Positions 8,327-16,720 of a DNA stretch of 33,781 nt are shown here, in pieces. Source of the stretch: an uncultured Bacilli bacterium (GTDB taxonomy: Bacteria; Bacillota_I; Bacilli_A; RF39; UBA660); contig CAKPJE010000002.1 of NCBI GenBank assembly GCA_934162555.1, positions 1-33,781 of the forward strand, read 5' to 3'. The notes below the pieces were generated by a model. That model worked only from the letters and a program-made list of their open reading frames with translations, did not search any database and was not told where the DNA came from. Within the stretch, counting starts at the first letter, position 1; each line of letters opens with the position of its first letter. The position numbers were made by a program, and so were the translations under genes.

Positions 8327-9473
8327 CCTTAATTACCTGTAAACTATTACCTTTCTCAAAAATATCCAAATAAACATCAACATTAATTTTCAAATTATTA
8401 TAAAAACTATCATAATCAGTTATTTTCTTATAATAACCATTATTTTTTTTATAATAAAGATTTCTAAAATAAAATATATCAGAATTATATTCCTTTGATA
8501 GCCCAATAAGATTAACAATATTCCTCTTAATTTCCTCACTACCTTGTTTCTCAATCTGCTTTATACCCGTATCCTTAGAAATATCATAATCACACATAAC
8601 CGAAGTTAAATTACCCTTTGTCTTAATCTTTAAATCAATCTCCGGCTTATTCTTTTTAATCTTAACATCAGCACTACTATCAATAATCTCAAAAGTAACA
8701 TATTTATTCTTAGAACACTCAAAACTTATAATAGTAGACTTAAGCTGATTCTTAATCAAATTATAATAAATAGTTTCCTTCTTATCCAAATAAGATATAA
8801 GCTTATTATCCTTAAAAATAGCAGTTTCCTCAATAGAAAGTAAAGACTCTGGATTAGAAGACTCTAAATTATCCTTCTTATCACCACTACCACCCAAAAC
8901 AGTAATAGCAGGCAAAAGAATTTCCTTTGTCTTACTAACATACTCATCAGCTAAATCATCAAAAGTAGTAAGAACACTACCACTCAAAAACTGATTATTA
9001 TTCTCAATCAAATTCCTAATCCCAACTGAATTAATAGGATAAACCTGTGTCAAAACACCCAAAACATCAGCAGGAGTATTATTCTTACTTACAAAAACAT
9101 AAAAATCATTCCTAAGTTCAACCTCTCTAAACCAAAAATCAATAATATCCTCAATCCCATCTCTAGCGATATTTTCATCAATAACCAAAATTTGCATATG
9201 ATTTGTATAAGCCTTCTTAGGAAGCTTAGTAAGTATACCCCTAGCAGCTTCATGAATAGTCTTATCAGTATAAGAATAGTTTTTAAACCTAACTGGACTA
9301 GAAGAATTATTTGAATCACCCTGTTTTTGAGTATCAGCAATTTGAACAGTAACCTTATATTCATCATTAACCTTTTCAAGCCCACAACCAACAGTAATAG
9401 CAACCTTATCAAGTTCTTTATAATTGCACCCACATAAACATAAAATAAGAACAAACAAAATAATTTTTTTCAT
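8310..9473 (-). CDS. gerAC: GerAC-type spore germination lipoprotein (Ger(x)C family)
   Basis: This 387-residue protein has a lipoprotein signal peptide with lipobox LCGC (Cys16 is the predicted lipidated residue). The mature part opens NYKELDKVAITVG, close to the family pattern of a Glu/Asp-rich start followed by a VDxxxx(K/E)Y-like strand. It continues with the Ger(x)C features GILTKLPKKAYTNHMQ and the RNDFYVFVSK stretch. GerAC subunits face the outer side of the spore inner membrane and are needed for receptor function. The ATG shares one base with the gerAA stop (TAATG), and GAGGTGA lies just upstream. Its length matches the family. In the classical order A-B-C this gene is last, but here it is in the middle. 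Confidence 0.92.
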   Translation of the reverse strand: MKKIILFVLILCLCGCNYKELDKVAITVGCGLEKVNDEYKVTVQIADTQKQGDSNNSSSPVRFKNYSYTDKTIHEAARGILTKLPKKAYTNHMQILVIDENIARDGIEDIIDFWFREVELRNDFYVFVSKNNTPADVLGVLTQVYPINSVGIRNLIENNNQFLSGSVLTTFDDLADEYVSKTKEILLPAITVLGGSGDKKDNLESSNPESLLSIEETAIFKDNKLISYLDKKETIYYNLIKNQLKSTIISFECSKNKYVTFEIIDSSADVKIKKNKPEIDLKIKTKGNLTSVMCDYDISKDTGIKQIEKQGSEEIKRNIVNLIGLSKEYNSDIFYFRNLYYKKNNGYYKKITDYDSFYNNLKINVDVYLDIFEKGNSLQVIKDEKNK

Positions 9474-10876
9474 TATTCACCTCGATATCTATTATTTGAT
9501 AAAACCTTCATTCGCTTGTTATTTTTTGGCAATTTAACAAAAGCATTCTTAAAACCATTCTTATCAAAAGGCTCAATAGGAGAAAGAAAAGAAATACCAA
9601 AAGTCTCAATACTATTTGCACGTATCATAAAAAATATAAAAATAACAACAATCCCAATTATTCCCATACAAGAACCACCAACCATAAAAATAAGACGATA
9701 AGTTCTAATAGAAGTTGTAAACTCAGGCTCAGAAAAAGGAAGAGAAGAAATAGCTGTAACAGCAACGACAATAATCATAATAGGGGAAACAATCCCTGCC
9801 GCAACCGCTGCATCTCCTAAAATCAAAGCCCCAACAATTGATAAAGCAGAACCACTAGAATTAGGAACCCTATATTCACTTTCCTTAATAATCTCAAAAG
9901 CTAAAATCATCATAAAAGCTTCAATAAAAGCCGGAAAAGGAACTCCGTTTCGCTGAACAGCAAAACTAATAAGTAAATCAGTAGGTATTATCTCCTGATT
10001 ATAAGTTATCATCGCAACATAAATAGCTGGCGTTAAAATAGAAATAAAGAAAGCCAAATATTTTATTATTCTTGTAATTGAAACATTAATTGAATTACCA
10101 TACCAATCCTCAGGAGCCTTAAAAAAATCAACAAACAATCCAGGAACAATTAAAGCAAACTCGCTATTATCAACAACAATAACAACCTTTCCTCTAAGCA
10201 AAGCTTTTGCAATTCTATCAGGCCTTTCGGTAGTAGTAATCGTAGGTAAAATAGACTTAATACCCTTTTCTAAATGCTTCTTTAAATCATCAGAAGTAAT
10301 AATCCCATCAATATCAATCGAATTAATCTTATCCTCAATTTTTTTTATTAAATCATCCTTAACAATCCCATTAACATAACAAATACCAATCTTTGTTTTC
10401 GTATATCTACCTTTTTCTAACTCCTTAATCCACAAATCATTAGACTTAATCCTTTTCTTTATCAAACCAATATTAGTCTGGTAATCCTCAATCAAAGCAT
10501 CCTTCGCACCCCTAATAGCATTTTCTGTAGTAGGAGAGGAAACAGACCTATTTAAGTTGCCCTTTGTCTCAAAAGCAAGACCAGTATTTGCAAATAAAAT
10601 AACCGTAAAACCATTGTTTATAAAAGTACAAAAATCATCATAATTTTTGACTTCCTTATATTTACAACTATCCAAATTATTTTTAATATTTTTAATATCC
10701 TTAATATTATCTAAACTCCTAATAATAAAATCACTAACCTTATCATTAGAAATTAAACTATCATTAAATATAATATATATAGTATTTTTTTTTAATTTCT
10801 TTTCCCTATAAACAATAAAAGAATTATTATTAGTATCTTTTTTAAACCTCTCAATAATTAATAAAGGATCAAACAT
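9473..10876 (-). CDS. gerAA: GerAA-type spore germination receptor subunit
   Basis: This 467-residue protein has a soluble N-terminal half (about 1-260) and a membrane half with roughly five or six helices (about 270-430), as in GerAA. Family motifs include the GNLNRSVSSPTTENAIRGAK region (around residues 127-146), RPDRIAKALLRGKVVIVVD (around 218-236) and FKAPEDWYGN before the first helix, with NGVPFPAFIEAFMMI later. GerAA is the core structural subunit of the nutrient receptor and is thought to form an oligomeric channel. It is the first gene of the operon. The ribosome site AGGTGA is seven bases before the ATG. The C-terminal tail after the last helix is short. Confidence 0.94.
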   Translation of the reverse strand: MFDPLLIIERFKKDTNNNSFIVYREKKLKKNTIYIIFNDSLISNDKVSDFIIRSLDNIKDIKNIKNNLDSCKYKEVKNYDDFCTFINNGFTVILFANTGLAFETKGNLNRSVSSPTTENAIRGAKDALIEDYQTNIGLIKKRIKSNDLWIKELEKGRYTKTKIGICYVNGIVKDDLIKKIEDKINSIDIDGIITSDDLKKHLEKGIKSILPTITTTERPDRIAKALLRGKVVIVVDNSEFALIVPGLFVDFFKAPEDWYGNSINVSITRIIKYLAFFISILTPAIYVAMITYNQEIIPTDLLISFAVQRNGVPFPAFIEAFMMILAFEIIKESEYRVPNSSGSALSIVGALILGDAAVAAGIVSPIMIIVVAVTAISSLPFSEPEFTTSIRTYRLIFMVGGSCMGIIGIVVIFIFFMIRANSIETFGISFLSPIEPFDKNGFKNAFVKLPKNNKRMKVLSNNRYRGE

Positions 10877-10891
10877 ATAATCACCTAAATT

Positions 10892-10920
10892 TATTTTGTA
10901 AAAAAATAAATAAATTATAC
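10892..10920 (-). promoter_or_regulatory. Possible sigma-G/F-like promoter for the gerA operon
   Basis: On the minus strand GTATA (10920-10916) is followed by 17 bases and CAAAATA (10898-10892). This resembles the forespore consensus gYATR-N17/18-cAtnnTA. The start point would fall almost on the ribosome site, leaving a very short leader, and the region is AT-rich, so the call is weak. Germination receptors are normally forespore-expressed. Confidence 0.3.
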
Positions 10921-10961
10921 AAAATAATAAATATGATAGTATAATTAATGTGAGGCAAAAA

Positions 10962-11033
10962 ATGAATTACAAATTTAAAAACAATCTAATCATCAGTATA
11001 AATGTATTTGATTTACTTAACTATATGTACTAA
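10962..11033 (+). CDS. Possible 23-residue peptide gene upstream of the str operon
   Basis: ATG 10962 to TAA 11031 encodes a hydrophobic peptide with a basic start (MNYKFKNN) and an end in DLLNYMY. A TGAGG ribosome-like site lies at 10951-10955, and a TATAAT at 10940-10945 could be a -10, but no good -35 is seen. It could be a small protein, a leader, or chance. It fills part of the 354-base gap between gerAA and rpsL. Confidence 0.22.
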   Translation: MNYKFKNNLIISINVFDLLNYMY

Positions 11034-11112
11034 TTAAATATAACCGTTTTAAACTAATAAACAAAAAAGAATATCTAAACCAAAAAAACTTAAAAAAAAC
11101 ACTAAAAATAAG

Positions 11113-11142
11113 TTGACAAAAACACCTAAAAAATGTTATATT
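11113..11142 (+). promoter_or_regulatory. Strong sigma-A promoter of the str operon
   Basis: There is a perfect TTGACA at 11113-11118, an 18-base spacer, and TATATT at 11137-11142 with the extended element TG one base upstream (11134-11135). The start point would be near 11149, giving a leader of about 80 bases before rpsL. Confidence 0.85.
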
Positions 11143-11159
11143 ATTCTTGCTTTTTAATT

Positions 11160-11180
11160 GGGTTTATTCTATATAAGCCC
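11160..11180 (+). promoter_or_regulatory. Leader hairpin in the str operon 5' region
   Basis: GGGTTTAT (11160-11167) pairs with ATAAGCCC (11173-11180), with one G-U pair, around a five-base loop. No T-tract follows, so it is not a terminator. It may be a site for ribosomal-protein feedback or an mRNA stability element; that role is inferred only. Confidence 0.5.
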
Positions 11181-11230
11181 TAAATTAATAAGGAATATGA
11201 AACACCTGGATGTGTGGAAAGGAGGAGAAT

Positions 11231-11650
11231 ATGCCTACAATCAATCAATTAATACGTAAAAATCGTACTGATAAAACTAGAAAAAGAAAATGTCCAGTTT
11301 TAGGAATTGGATACAACAGTAAAGATAAAAAACAAACTAAGTTAGATTCACCACAAAAACGTGGAGTATGTACTCGTGTAGGAACACTTACACCAAAAAA
11401 ACCAAACTCTGCACTTCGTAAATATGCTCGTGTTAGATTAAGTAATGCAATGGAAGTAACAGCTTACATACCTGGAGAAGGACATAACTTACAAGAACAC
11501 AGTGTTGTATTAATAAGAGGCGGACGTGTTAAAGACTTAATCGGTGTTAGATATCACATTATTCGTGGAACAATGGATACAGCCGGAGTTGAAAAAAGAA
11601 TGCAAGGTCGTAGTAAATACGGCGCTAAAAAACCAAAAGCAAAAAAATAA
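11231..11650 (+). CDS. rpsL: 30S ribosomal protein S12
   Basis: This 139-residue protein opens MPTINQLIRKNR and contains the S12 core KRGVCTRVGTLTPKKPNSAL and the YIPGEGHNLQEHSVVLIRGG region. S12 lies at the decoding site and controls accuracy. The Lys residues in TPKKPNSAL and in the later GRVKDL segment, which are positions of streptomycin resistance changes in other bacteria, are the usual sensitive-type residues. The ATG at 11231 is preceded by GGAGGAG; an upstream in-frame extension to 11210 is rejected because that start has no ribosome site and S12 never has those residues. It is the first gene of the str operon, 11 bases before rpsG. Confidence 0.98.
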   Translation: MPTINQLIRKNRTDKTRKRKCPVLGIGYNSKDKKQTKLDSPQKRGVCTRVGTLTPKKPNSALRKYARVRLSNAMEVTAYIPGEGHNLQEHSVVLIRGGRVKDLIGVRYHIIRGTMDTAGVEKRMQGRSKYGAKKPKAKK

Positions 11651-11661
11651 GGAGGTAAAGT

Positions 11662-12129
11662 ATGAGAAAAAGACGTGCTGTTAAAAGAGACGTTTTAGCT
11701 GATCCTATATATAATTCTAAATTGGTTACAAAATTAATAAACACTATCATGATAGATGGTAAAAAAGGTGTTGCCCAAACAATCCTTTATGATGCCTTCG
11801 AAATGGTAAAAGAAAAAACTAATAAAGAACCAATGGAAGTATTTGAAAAAGCATTAGCAAACATCAAACCTGCTCTTGAAGTAAAATCAAGAAGAGTTGG
11901 TGGTGCTAATTATCAAGTACCAGTAGAAGTTAAAGCTGATAGAAGCCAAGCTTTAGGATTAAGATGGTTAGTAAATTATGCTAGATTAAGAAACGGTCAT
12001 ACAATGGCTGAAAATTTAGCAAACGAAATAATCGATGCATCAAACGGAGTTGGAGCTGCTGTTAAAAAGCGTGAAGACATGCATCGTATGGCCGAAGCAA
12101 ATAAAGCATTCGCTCATTACCGTTGGTAA
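11662..12129 (+). CDS. rpsG: 30S ribosomal protein S7
   Basis: This 155-residue protein opens MRKRRAVKRDVLADP and contains the conserved VGGANYQVPVEVKADRSQAL stretch and the KREDMHRMAEANKAFAHYRW end of S7. S7 nucleates assembly of the 30S head and, in other bacteria, represses its own operon. The strong ribosome site GGAGGT lies eight bases upstream. The gap to fusA is 18 bases, with AGGAGGA in it, so the three genes are one transcript. Confidence 0.98.
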   Translation: MRKRRAVKRDVLADPIYNSKLVTKLINTIMIDGKKGVAQTILYDAFEMVKEKTNKEPMEVFEKALANIKPALEVKSRRVGGANYQVPVEVKADRSQALGLRWLVNYARLRNGHTMAENLANEIIDASNGVGAAVKKREDMHRMAEANKAFAHYRW

Positions 12130-12147
12130 AATATAGGAGGATAAATT

Positions 12148-14220
12148 ATGGCTCGTGAGTATAGTTTGGAAAAAACTAGAAATATCGGAATAATGGCTCA
12201 CATAGATGCAGGTAAAACTACTTGTACAGAAAGAATATTATTCCATACAAAAAAAATCCATAAAATTGGTGAAACACATGATGGTGCTTCACAAATGGAC
12301 TGGATGGAACAAGAACAAGAACGTGGGATTACAATTACATCTGCTGCCACAACTGCCTTCTGGAAAGGATATCGTTTTAATATAATTGATACCCCAGGAC
12401 ACGTAGATTTTACAGTAGAGGTTGAAAGAAGCCTTCGTGTACTTGATGGTGCTGTTGCACTACTAGATGCCCAAGCTGGTGTAGAACCACAAACAGAAAC
12501 AGTTTGGCGTCAAGCAACTGAATTTAAAGTACCACGTATGATATTCGCTAATAAGATGGATAAAATGGGTGCTGACTTTGTATTCAGTTTAAATTCAATA
12601 AAAGAACGTTTAGGCGTTAATTATGCTCCAATTGAATGGCCAATTGGTGCTGAAAATGAATTCAACGGAGTTATTGATTTAGTAACAATGAAAGCTTACC
12701 ATTACGATGGACAGCAAGCAGAAGATGCTAAAGAAATAGAAATCCCAGAAGATTTAAAAGAAATCGCACATACAAAGAGAAACGAATTAATCGAAGCAGT
12801 TTCTGTATATGATGATGAATTAATGGAAACATACCTTGAAACAGGCGATGCTCCAGTTGAATTAATCAAAAGAGCTATCAGAAAAGGTACTCTAGAAGTA
12901 GATTTCTTCCCAGTATTATGTGGTACTGCACTTGGTAACATGGGAATTAAACTATTACTAGATGCTGTAATAGATTATTTACCAGCTCCAACAGATGTTG
13001 AAGCAATGAGAGGAACTGATATGGATGGTAATGAAATTATTGTTCATGCAGATGATAATGCACCATTTAAAGCATTAGCATTCAAAATTATGACAGATCC
13101 ATTCGTAGGTAAATTAACATTCTTTAGAGTATACAGTGGACATCTATCTGCTGGATCATATATTCTAAACTCATCAAAAGGTGTAAAAGAAAGAGTTGGC
13201 CGTTTACTACAAATGCATGCTAACAACAGGACTGAAATAACAGATGTTTATGCAGGCGATATAGTAGCAGCAGTCGGTTTAAAAAACACAACAACTGGTA
13301 ATACACTATGTGATGAAAAGAACCCAGTAATTCTAGAATCAATGAACTTCCCAGAACCAGTTATTGAACTAGCTGTTGAACCAAAATCAAAAGCAGATCA
13401 AGACAAAATGGGATTAGCTTTACAAAAATTAGCCGAAGAAGATCCAACATTCAGAGCAAGAACTGATGTTGAAACAGGACAAACAATTATAGCAGGTATG
13501 GGTGAACTTCACCTTGACATAATTGTTGACCGTATGAGAAGAGAATTTAATGTAGAAGCAAACATTGGTAAACCACAAGTATCTTACCGTGAAACAATTA
13601 CACAAATGGGTGAATGTGAAGGTAAGTATATTAAACAATCTGGTGGACGTGGACAATATGGTCATGTTTGGGTTCGCTTTGAACCAAACCCAGATAAAGG
13701 TTATGAATTCGTTGATGCAGTAGTAGGCGGTGTAGTTCCTCGTGAATACATACCAGTTACTGATAAAGGCTTACAAGAAGCATTAAAAGGTGGCGTTTTA
13801 GCTGGTTATCCAATGGTAGACGTTAAAGCAACATTATTTGATGGATCTTACCATGAAGTTGACTCTAGTGAAGCTGCATTTAAAGTTGCTGCAAGCTTAG
13901 CTGTAAAAGAAATTAAAAACAAATGTAAACCAGTTATCCTAGAACCAATCATGAAAGTACAAGTTGTTGTACCAGATGAATACCTAGGAAACGTTATGGG
14001 TGACATTACAAGTCGTCGCGGAAGACCACTTGGTCAAGAATCAAGAGGCAATGCTCTTGCAATTGATGCAATGGTCCCATTATCAGAGATGTTTGGATAT
14101 GCAACAAGCTTAAGATCTAACACTCAAGGAAGAGGTAATTTCTCAATGGTATTTGACCATTATGAAGAAGTACCTAGAAATATTGCTGAAGATATTATTA
14201 AGAAAAATAGTGGAAATTAA
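12148..14220 (+). CDS. fusA: Elongation factor G
   Basis: This 690-residue translational GTPase has P-loop AHIDAGKTT near residue 17, the switch motifs (RGITITSAATT and DTPGHVDFT) and NKMDKMGADF for guanine recognition, followed by EF-G domains II-V ending in GRGNFSMVFDHYEEVP. EF-G drives ribosome translocation and, with RRF, ribosome recycling. Length and motif order match canonical EF-G1, not the tetracycline-protection relatives. It is cotranscribed with rpsL and rpsG. Codon choice includes more CGT arginine codons than the neighbouring accessory genes, as expected for high expression. Confidence 0.98.
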   Translation: MAREYSLEKTRNIGIMAHIDAGKTTCTERILFHTKKIHKIGETHDGASQMDWMEQEQERGITITSAATTAFWKGYRFNIIDTPGHVDFTVEVERSLRVLDGAVALLDAQAGVEPQTETVWRQATEFKVPRMIFANKMDKMGADFVFSLNSIKERLGVNYAPIEWPIGAENEFNGVIDLVTMKAYHYDGQQAEDAKEIEIPEDLKEIAHTKRNELIEAVSVYDDELMETYLETGDAPVELIKRAIRKGTLEVDFFPVLCGTALGNMGIKLLLDAVIDYLPAPTDVEAMRGTDMDGNEIIVHADDNAPFKALAFKIMTDPFVGKLTFFRVYSGHLSAGSYILNSSKGVKERVGRLLQMHANNRTEITDVYAGDIVAAVGLKNTTTGNTLCDEKNPVILESMNFPEPVIELAVEPKSKADQDKMGLALQKLAEEDPTFRARTDVETGQTIIAGMGELHLDIIVDRMRREFNVEANIGKPQVSYRETITQMGECEGKYIKQSGGRGQYGHVWVRFEPNPDKGYEFVDAVVGGVVPREYIPVTDKGLQEALKGGVLAGYPMVDVKATLFDGSYHEVDSSEAAFKVAASLAVKEIKNKCKPVILEPIMKVQVVVPDEYLGNVMGDITSRRGRPLGQESRGNALAIDAMVPLSEMFGYATSLRSNTQGRGNFSMVFDHYEEVPRNIAEDIIKKNSGN

Positions 14221-14230
14221 TTAAAAAGGG

Positions 14231-14259
14231 TTGCTATTTTTAACTTATTAATATAAAAT
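14231..14259 (+). promoter_or_regulatory. Possible internal promoter for tuf
   Basis: TTGCTA (14231-14236), a 17-base spacer and TAAAAT (14254-14259) lie in the 72-base gap between fusA and tuf. No terminator is seen in the gap, so read-through from the upstream promoter is also likely. Confidence 0.5.
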
Positions 14260-14292
14260 AATATTGTATATTTAAAAGGAGGAAAAAATATT

Positions 14293-15477
14293 ATGGCAAA
14301 ACAAAAATTTGATCGTTCAAAACCACATGTTAATATTGGTACAATTGGACACGTAGACCATGGTAAAACTACTTTAACAGCTGCTATTTCTGCTCATTTA
14401 GCTGGTAAATATGGTAATGAAAAAGTAGATTTTGCCAATATCGATAAAGCACCAGAAGAAAGGGAACGTGGTATTACAATTAATACTGCACACATTGAAT
14501 ATAGTACTGCAAATCGTCACTATGCTCACGTTGACTGCCCAGGACATGCTGACTATGTTAAAAACATGATCACAGGTGCTGCTCAAATGGATGGCGCTAT
14601 TCTAGTTATTGCTGCAACTGATGGACCTATGGCTCAAACTCGTGAACACATCTTACTTGCTCGTCAAGTTGGTGTACCTCGTATGGTAGTATTCATGAAT
14701 AAATGTGATATGGTTGATGATGCTGAATTATTAGATTTAGTTGAAATGGAAATCCGTGAATTATTAACTGAATATGGATATGATGGAGATAACACACCTA
14801 TAATTCGTGGTTCTGCTCTTAAAGCTCTTGAAGGAGACGAAGAATGGGGCAAGAAAATTGACGAACTTATGGATGCTGTTGATACATGGATTGAAACTCC
14901 AGTTCGTGACACTGATAAACCATTCTTAATGCCAATTGAAGACGTATTTACAATCACTGGTCGTGGAACAGTTGTTACTGGCCGTGTGGAAAGAGGCCAA
15001 TTAAAATTAAATGACGAAGTTGAAATCGTTGGTATTAAACCAACTAAGAAAACTGTTGTTACAGGAATCGAAATGTTCCGTAAACAACTAGACTATGCAG
15101 AAGCAGGAGATAATGCTGGTGTTCTATTACGTGGTATTTCTCGTGAAGAAGTTGAAAGAGGACAAGTACTTGCTAAACCAGGTTCAGTTACTCCACATAC
15201 TAAATTCAAAGCTACTGTATACGTTTTATCAAAAGAAGAAGGCGGACGTCATACTCCATTCTTCACAAACTATCGTCCACAATTCTACTTCAGAACTACA
15301 GATGTTACTGGTGTAATTGAATTACCACAAGGTACTGAAATGGTTATGCCTGGTGATAACGTAGAATTTACAGTAGAATTAATCGCACCAATCGCTATCG
15401 AAAATGGTACAAAATTCTCTATCCGTGAAGGTGGAAGAACTGTTGGTGCTGGTAACGTATCAGAAATCATTAAATAA
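14293..15477 (+). CDS. tuf: Elongation factor Tu
   Basis: This 394-residue GTPase opens MAKQKFDRSKPHVNIGTIGH and contains P-loop GHVDHGKTT, the switch motifs RGITINTAH and DCPGHADYVKNM, and NKCDMVDD. Domains II and III end in GGRTVGAGNVSEIIK. EF-Tu delivers aminoacyl-tRNA to the ribosome. AAAGGAGGA lies nine bases before the ATG. It is the last gene of the str operon and is followed directly by a strong terminator whose stem starts inside the stop codon. Codon use is the most biased in the window (GGT, CGT and GCT favoured), fitting very high expression. Confidence 0.99.
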   Translation: MAKQKFDRSKPHVNIGTIGHVDHGKTTLTAAISAHLAGKYGNEKVDFANIDKAPEERERGITINTAHIEYSTANRHYAHVDCPGHADYVKNMITGAAQMDGAILVIAATDGPMAQTREHILLARQVGVPRMVVFMNKCDMVDDAELLDLVEMEIRELLTEYGYDGDNTPIIRGSALKALEGDEEWGKKIDELMDAVDTWIETPVRDTDKPFLMPIEDVFTITGRGTVVTGRVERGQLKLNDEVEIVGIKPTKKTVVTGIEMFRKQLDYAEAGDNAGVLLRGISREEVERGQVLAKPGSVTPHTKFKATVYVLSKEEGGRHTPFFTNYRPQFYFRTTDVTGVIELPQGTEMVMPGDNVEFTVELIAPIAIENGTKFSIREGGRTVGAGNVSEIIK

Positions 15478-15498
15478 GGAAGGAAACTTCCTTTTTTT
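15476..15498 (+). terminator. Terminator of the str operon
   Basis: A perfect seven-pair stem AAGGAAG/CTTCCTT closes on a GAAA tetraloop (GNRA type) and is followed by five T. Confidence 0.92.
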
Positions 15499-15509
15499 GT
15501 CAAAAGTTA

Positions 15510-15538
15510 TTGAAAAAAGTTTGAATATATAGTAAAAT
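15510..15538 (+). promoter_or_regulatory. Sigma-A promoter for the TasA-like gene and following operon
   Basis: TTGAAA (15510-15515), a 17-base spacer and TAAAAT (15533-15538), each one base from consensus, lie 33 bases before the ATG and just after the str terminator. Confidence 0.75.
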
Positions 15539-15570
15539 TAATATGTATTAAGATATGGAGGAAATCTAAT

Positions 15571-16056
15571 ATGAATAGCAAAACTAAAAAAATAATTATG
15601 TACTGTTCAATAATAGGCCTTGTAATGATAGCAACAGGTACATTTGCATATTTTAAAAGTGGTGATGCATATAATGTTAAAGGACAAGTTATAAGCTGGT
15701 CATTTAAAGCAGAAAGTAAAGGAGATACAGAATCATTTACAAAAGCATTAGGAGACATTGCCCCTGGTTCAACGGGCTCATTTGTAGTTAATTTAGATCC
15801 AACTGGTTCAACAACCAATGTTGAATGTTCAATAACACCAAATATTGCCAGTTCATTAGCAGGCATGAAATTATATAGTGATTCTGCTAAAACTACAGAA
15901 ATTACTGCTGATAATCCACTTAAAGTTAATTTAACAGCTAGAAGTTCAGCCCAAAATGTAACAGTTTATTGGTTATGGGAATATGATACCGGATTACTAA
16001 CAAATCAAAGTATTTCATTTTCTATAAATGTCGTTGGAAAGCAAGTTGCATCATAG
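15571..16056 (+). CDS. TasA/camelysin-like secreted single-domain protein
   Basis: This 161-residue protein has a basic start, a hydrophobic segment (residues 8-27, ending TGTFAYF) and one predicted beta-sandwich domain. The signal region resembles SipW-dependent signal peptides of TasA/camelysin proteins, in which an aromatic/Ala stretch follows the helix. The domain shows GDIAPGSTGSFVVNLDPTGS, then ECSITPN, MKLYSDSAKTTE and NVTVYWLWEYDT. The same series occurs in the gene at 25588 (INPGDSGEFTVTMDASGS, LKFYTTSDHKSE, TLTIYWYWN). TasA proteins form extracellular fibres or matrix. Whether this one does is inference, and no sipW is in the window. GGAGG precedes the ATG, and no terminator separates it from the next gene, 15 bases on. 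Confidence 0.7.
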   Translation: MNSKTKKIIMYCSIIGLVMIATGTFAYFKSGDAYNVKGQVISWSFKAESKGDTESFTKALGDIAPGSTGSFVVNLDPTGSTTNVECSITPNIASSLAGMKLYSDSAKTTEITADNPLKVNLTARSSAQNVTVYWLWEYDTGLLTNQSISFSINVVGKQVAS

Positions 16057-16071
16057 AAAACAGGAGGTTTT

Positions 16072-16716
16072 ATGGAAAAAGTAAACATACCTAAATACAG
16101 TTTAAGTGAAGAACTAATAAGCTCAATTTCTCATGGAATAGGAGCTTTACTTGGAATAGCAGCGTTAGTATTATCTGTTGTTTTTTCTCATAAACCAATT
16201 TCTATAGTAAGTTCAGCGATATATGGATGTTCACTTATAATTTTATATACAATATCCTGTTTATACCATAGCTTTTCCCCTAGAATAGGCGCGAAAAAAG
16301 TATTTAGAATATTAGATCACGACAGTATATATGTACTCATCTTTGGTACATATATGCCATATCTATTAGTTGCACTAGGTGGAGCAAAAGGATGGACATT
16401 ATGGGGAATACTACTAGGACTTACAATAATTGGAATCGTTTTGAATTCTATTAATTTAGAAAAATTTAAAAATATATCTTTAATCTCTTATATTTTAATG
16501 GGGTGGATAATTGTTTTTTCTTTTAAAGATATAAATATTGCCTTAGGATATAGAGGAACATTATATCTCCTAATAGGGGGAATTTTATATACAGTAGGCG
16601 CCATTTTTTATAGCATTGGTAAAAAAGTAAAATATATGCACAGTCTATTTCATTTATTTGTCTTAGCAGGAAGTATATTTCACTTCTTTAGTATATTTTT
16701 ATATGTAATAAGGTGA
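16072..16716 (+). CDS. Haemolysin III family (YplQ/PAQR-like) membrane protein
   Basis: This 214-residue protein has seven predicted membrane helices. It has the conserved SHGIGALLG in helix 1, CLYHSFSP after helix 2, ILDHDSIYVLIFGTYMPYLL, and a C-terminal HSLFHLFVLAGSIFHF. The histidines and the Asp are the likely metal-binding residues of the Hly-III/PAQR fold, which is related to intramembrane hydrolases. The cellular role in bacteria is unsettled; the haemolysin name is historical. GGAGG lies six bases before the ATG. It is 15 bases downstream of the TasA-like gene and four bases upstream of the first plsC, so it probably sits mid-operon. Together with two acyltransferases it suggests membrane-lipid homeostasis. 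Confidence 0.88.
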   Translation: MEKVNIPKYSLSEELISSISHGIGALLGIAALVLSVVFSHKPISIVSSAIYGCSLIILYTISCLYHSFSPRIGAKKVFRILDHDSIYVLIFGTYMPYLLVALGGAKGWTLWGILLGLTIIGIVLNSINLEKFKNISLISYILMGWIIVFSFKDINIALGYRGTLYLLIGGILYTVGAIFYSIGKKVKYMHSLFHLFVLAGSIFHFFSIFLYVIR

Positions 16717-16720
16717 GAAA

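Noticed and set aside
11210..11230. Upstream in-frame extension of rpsL
   Set aside because: It covers the ribosome site GGAGGAG itself and adds residues not found in S12.
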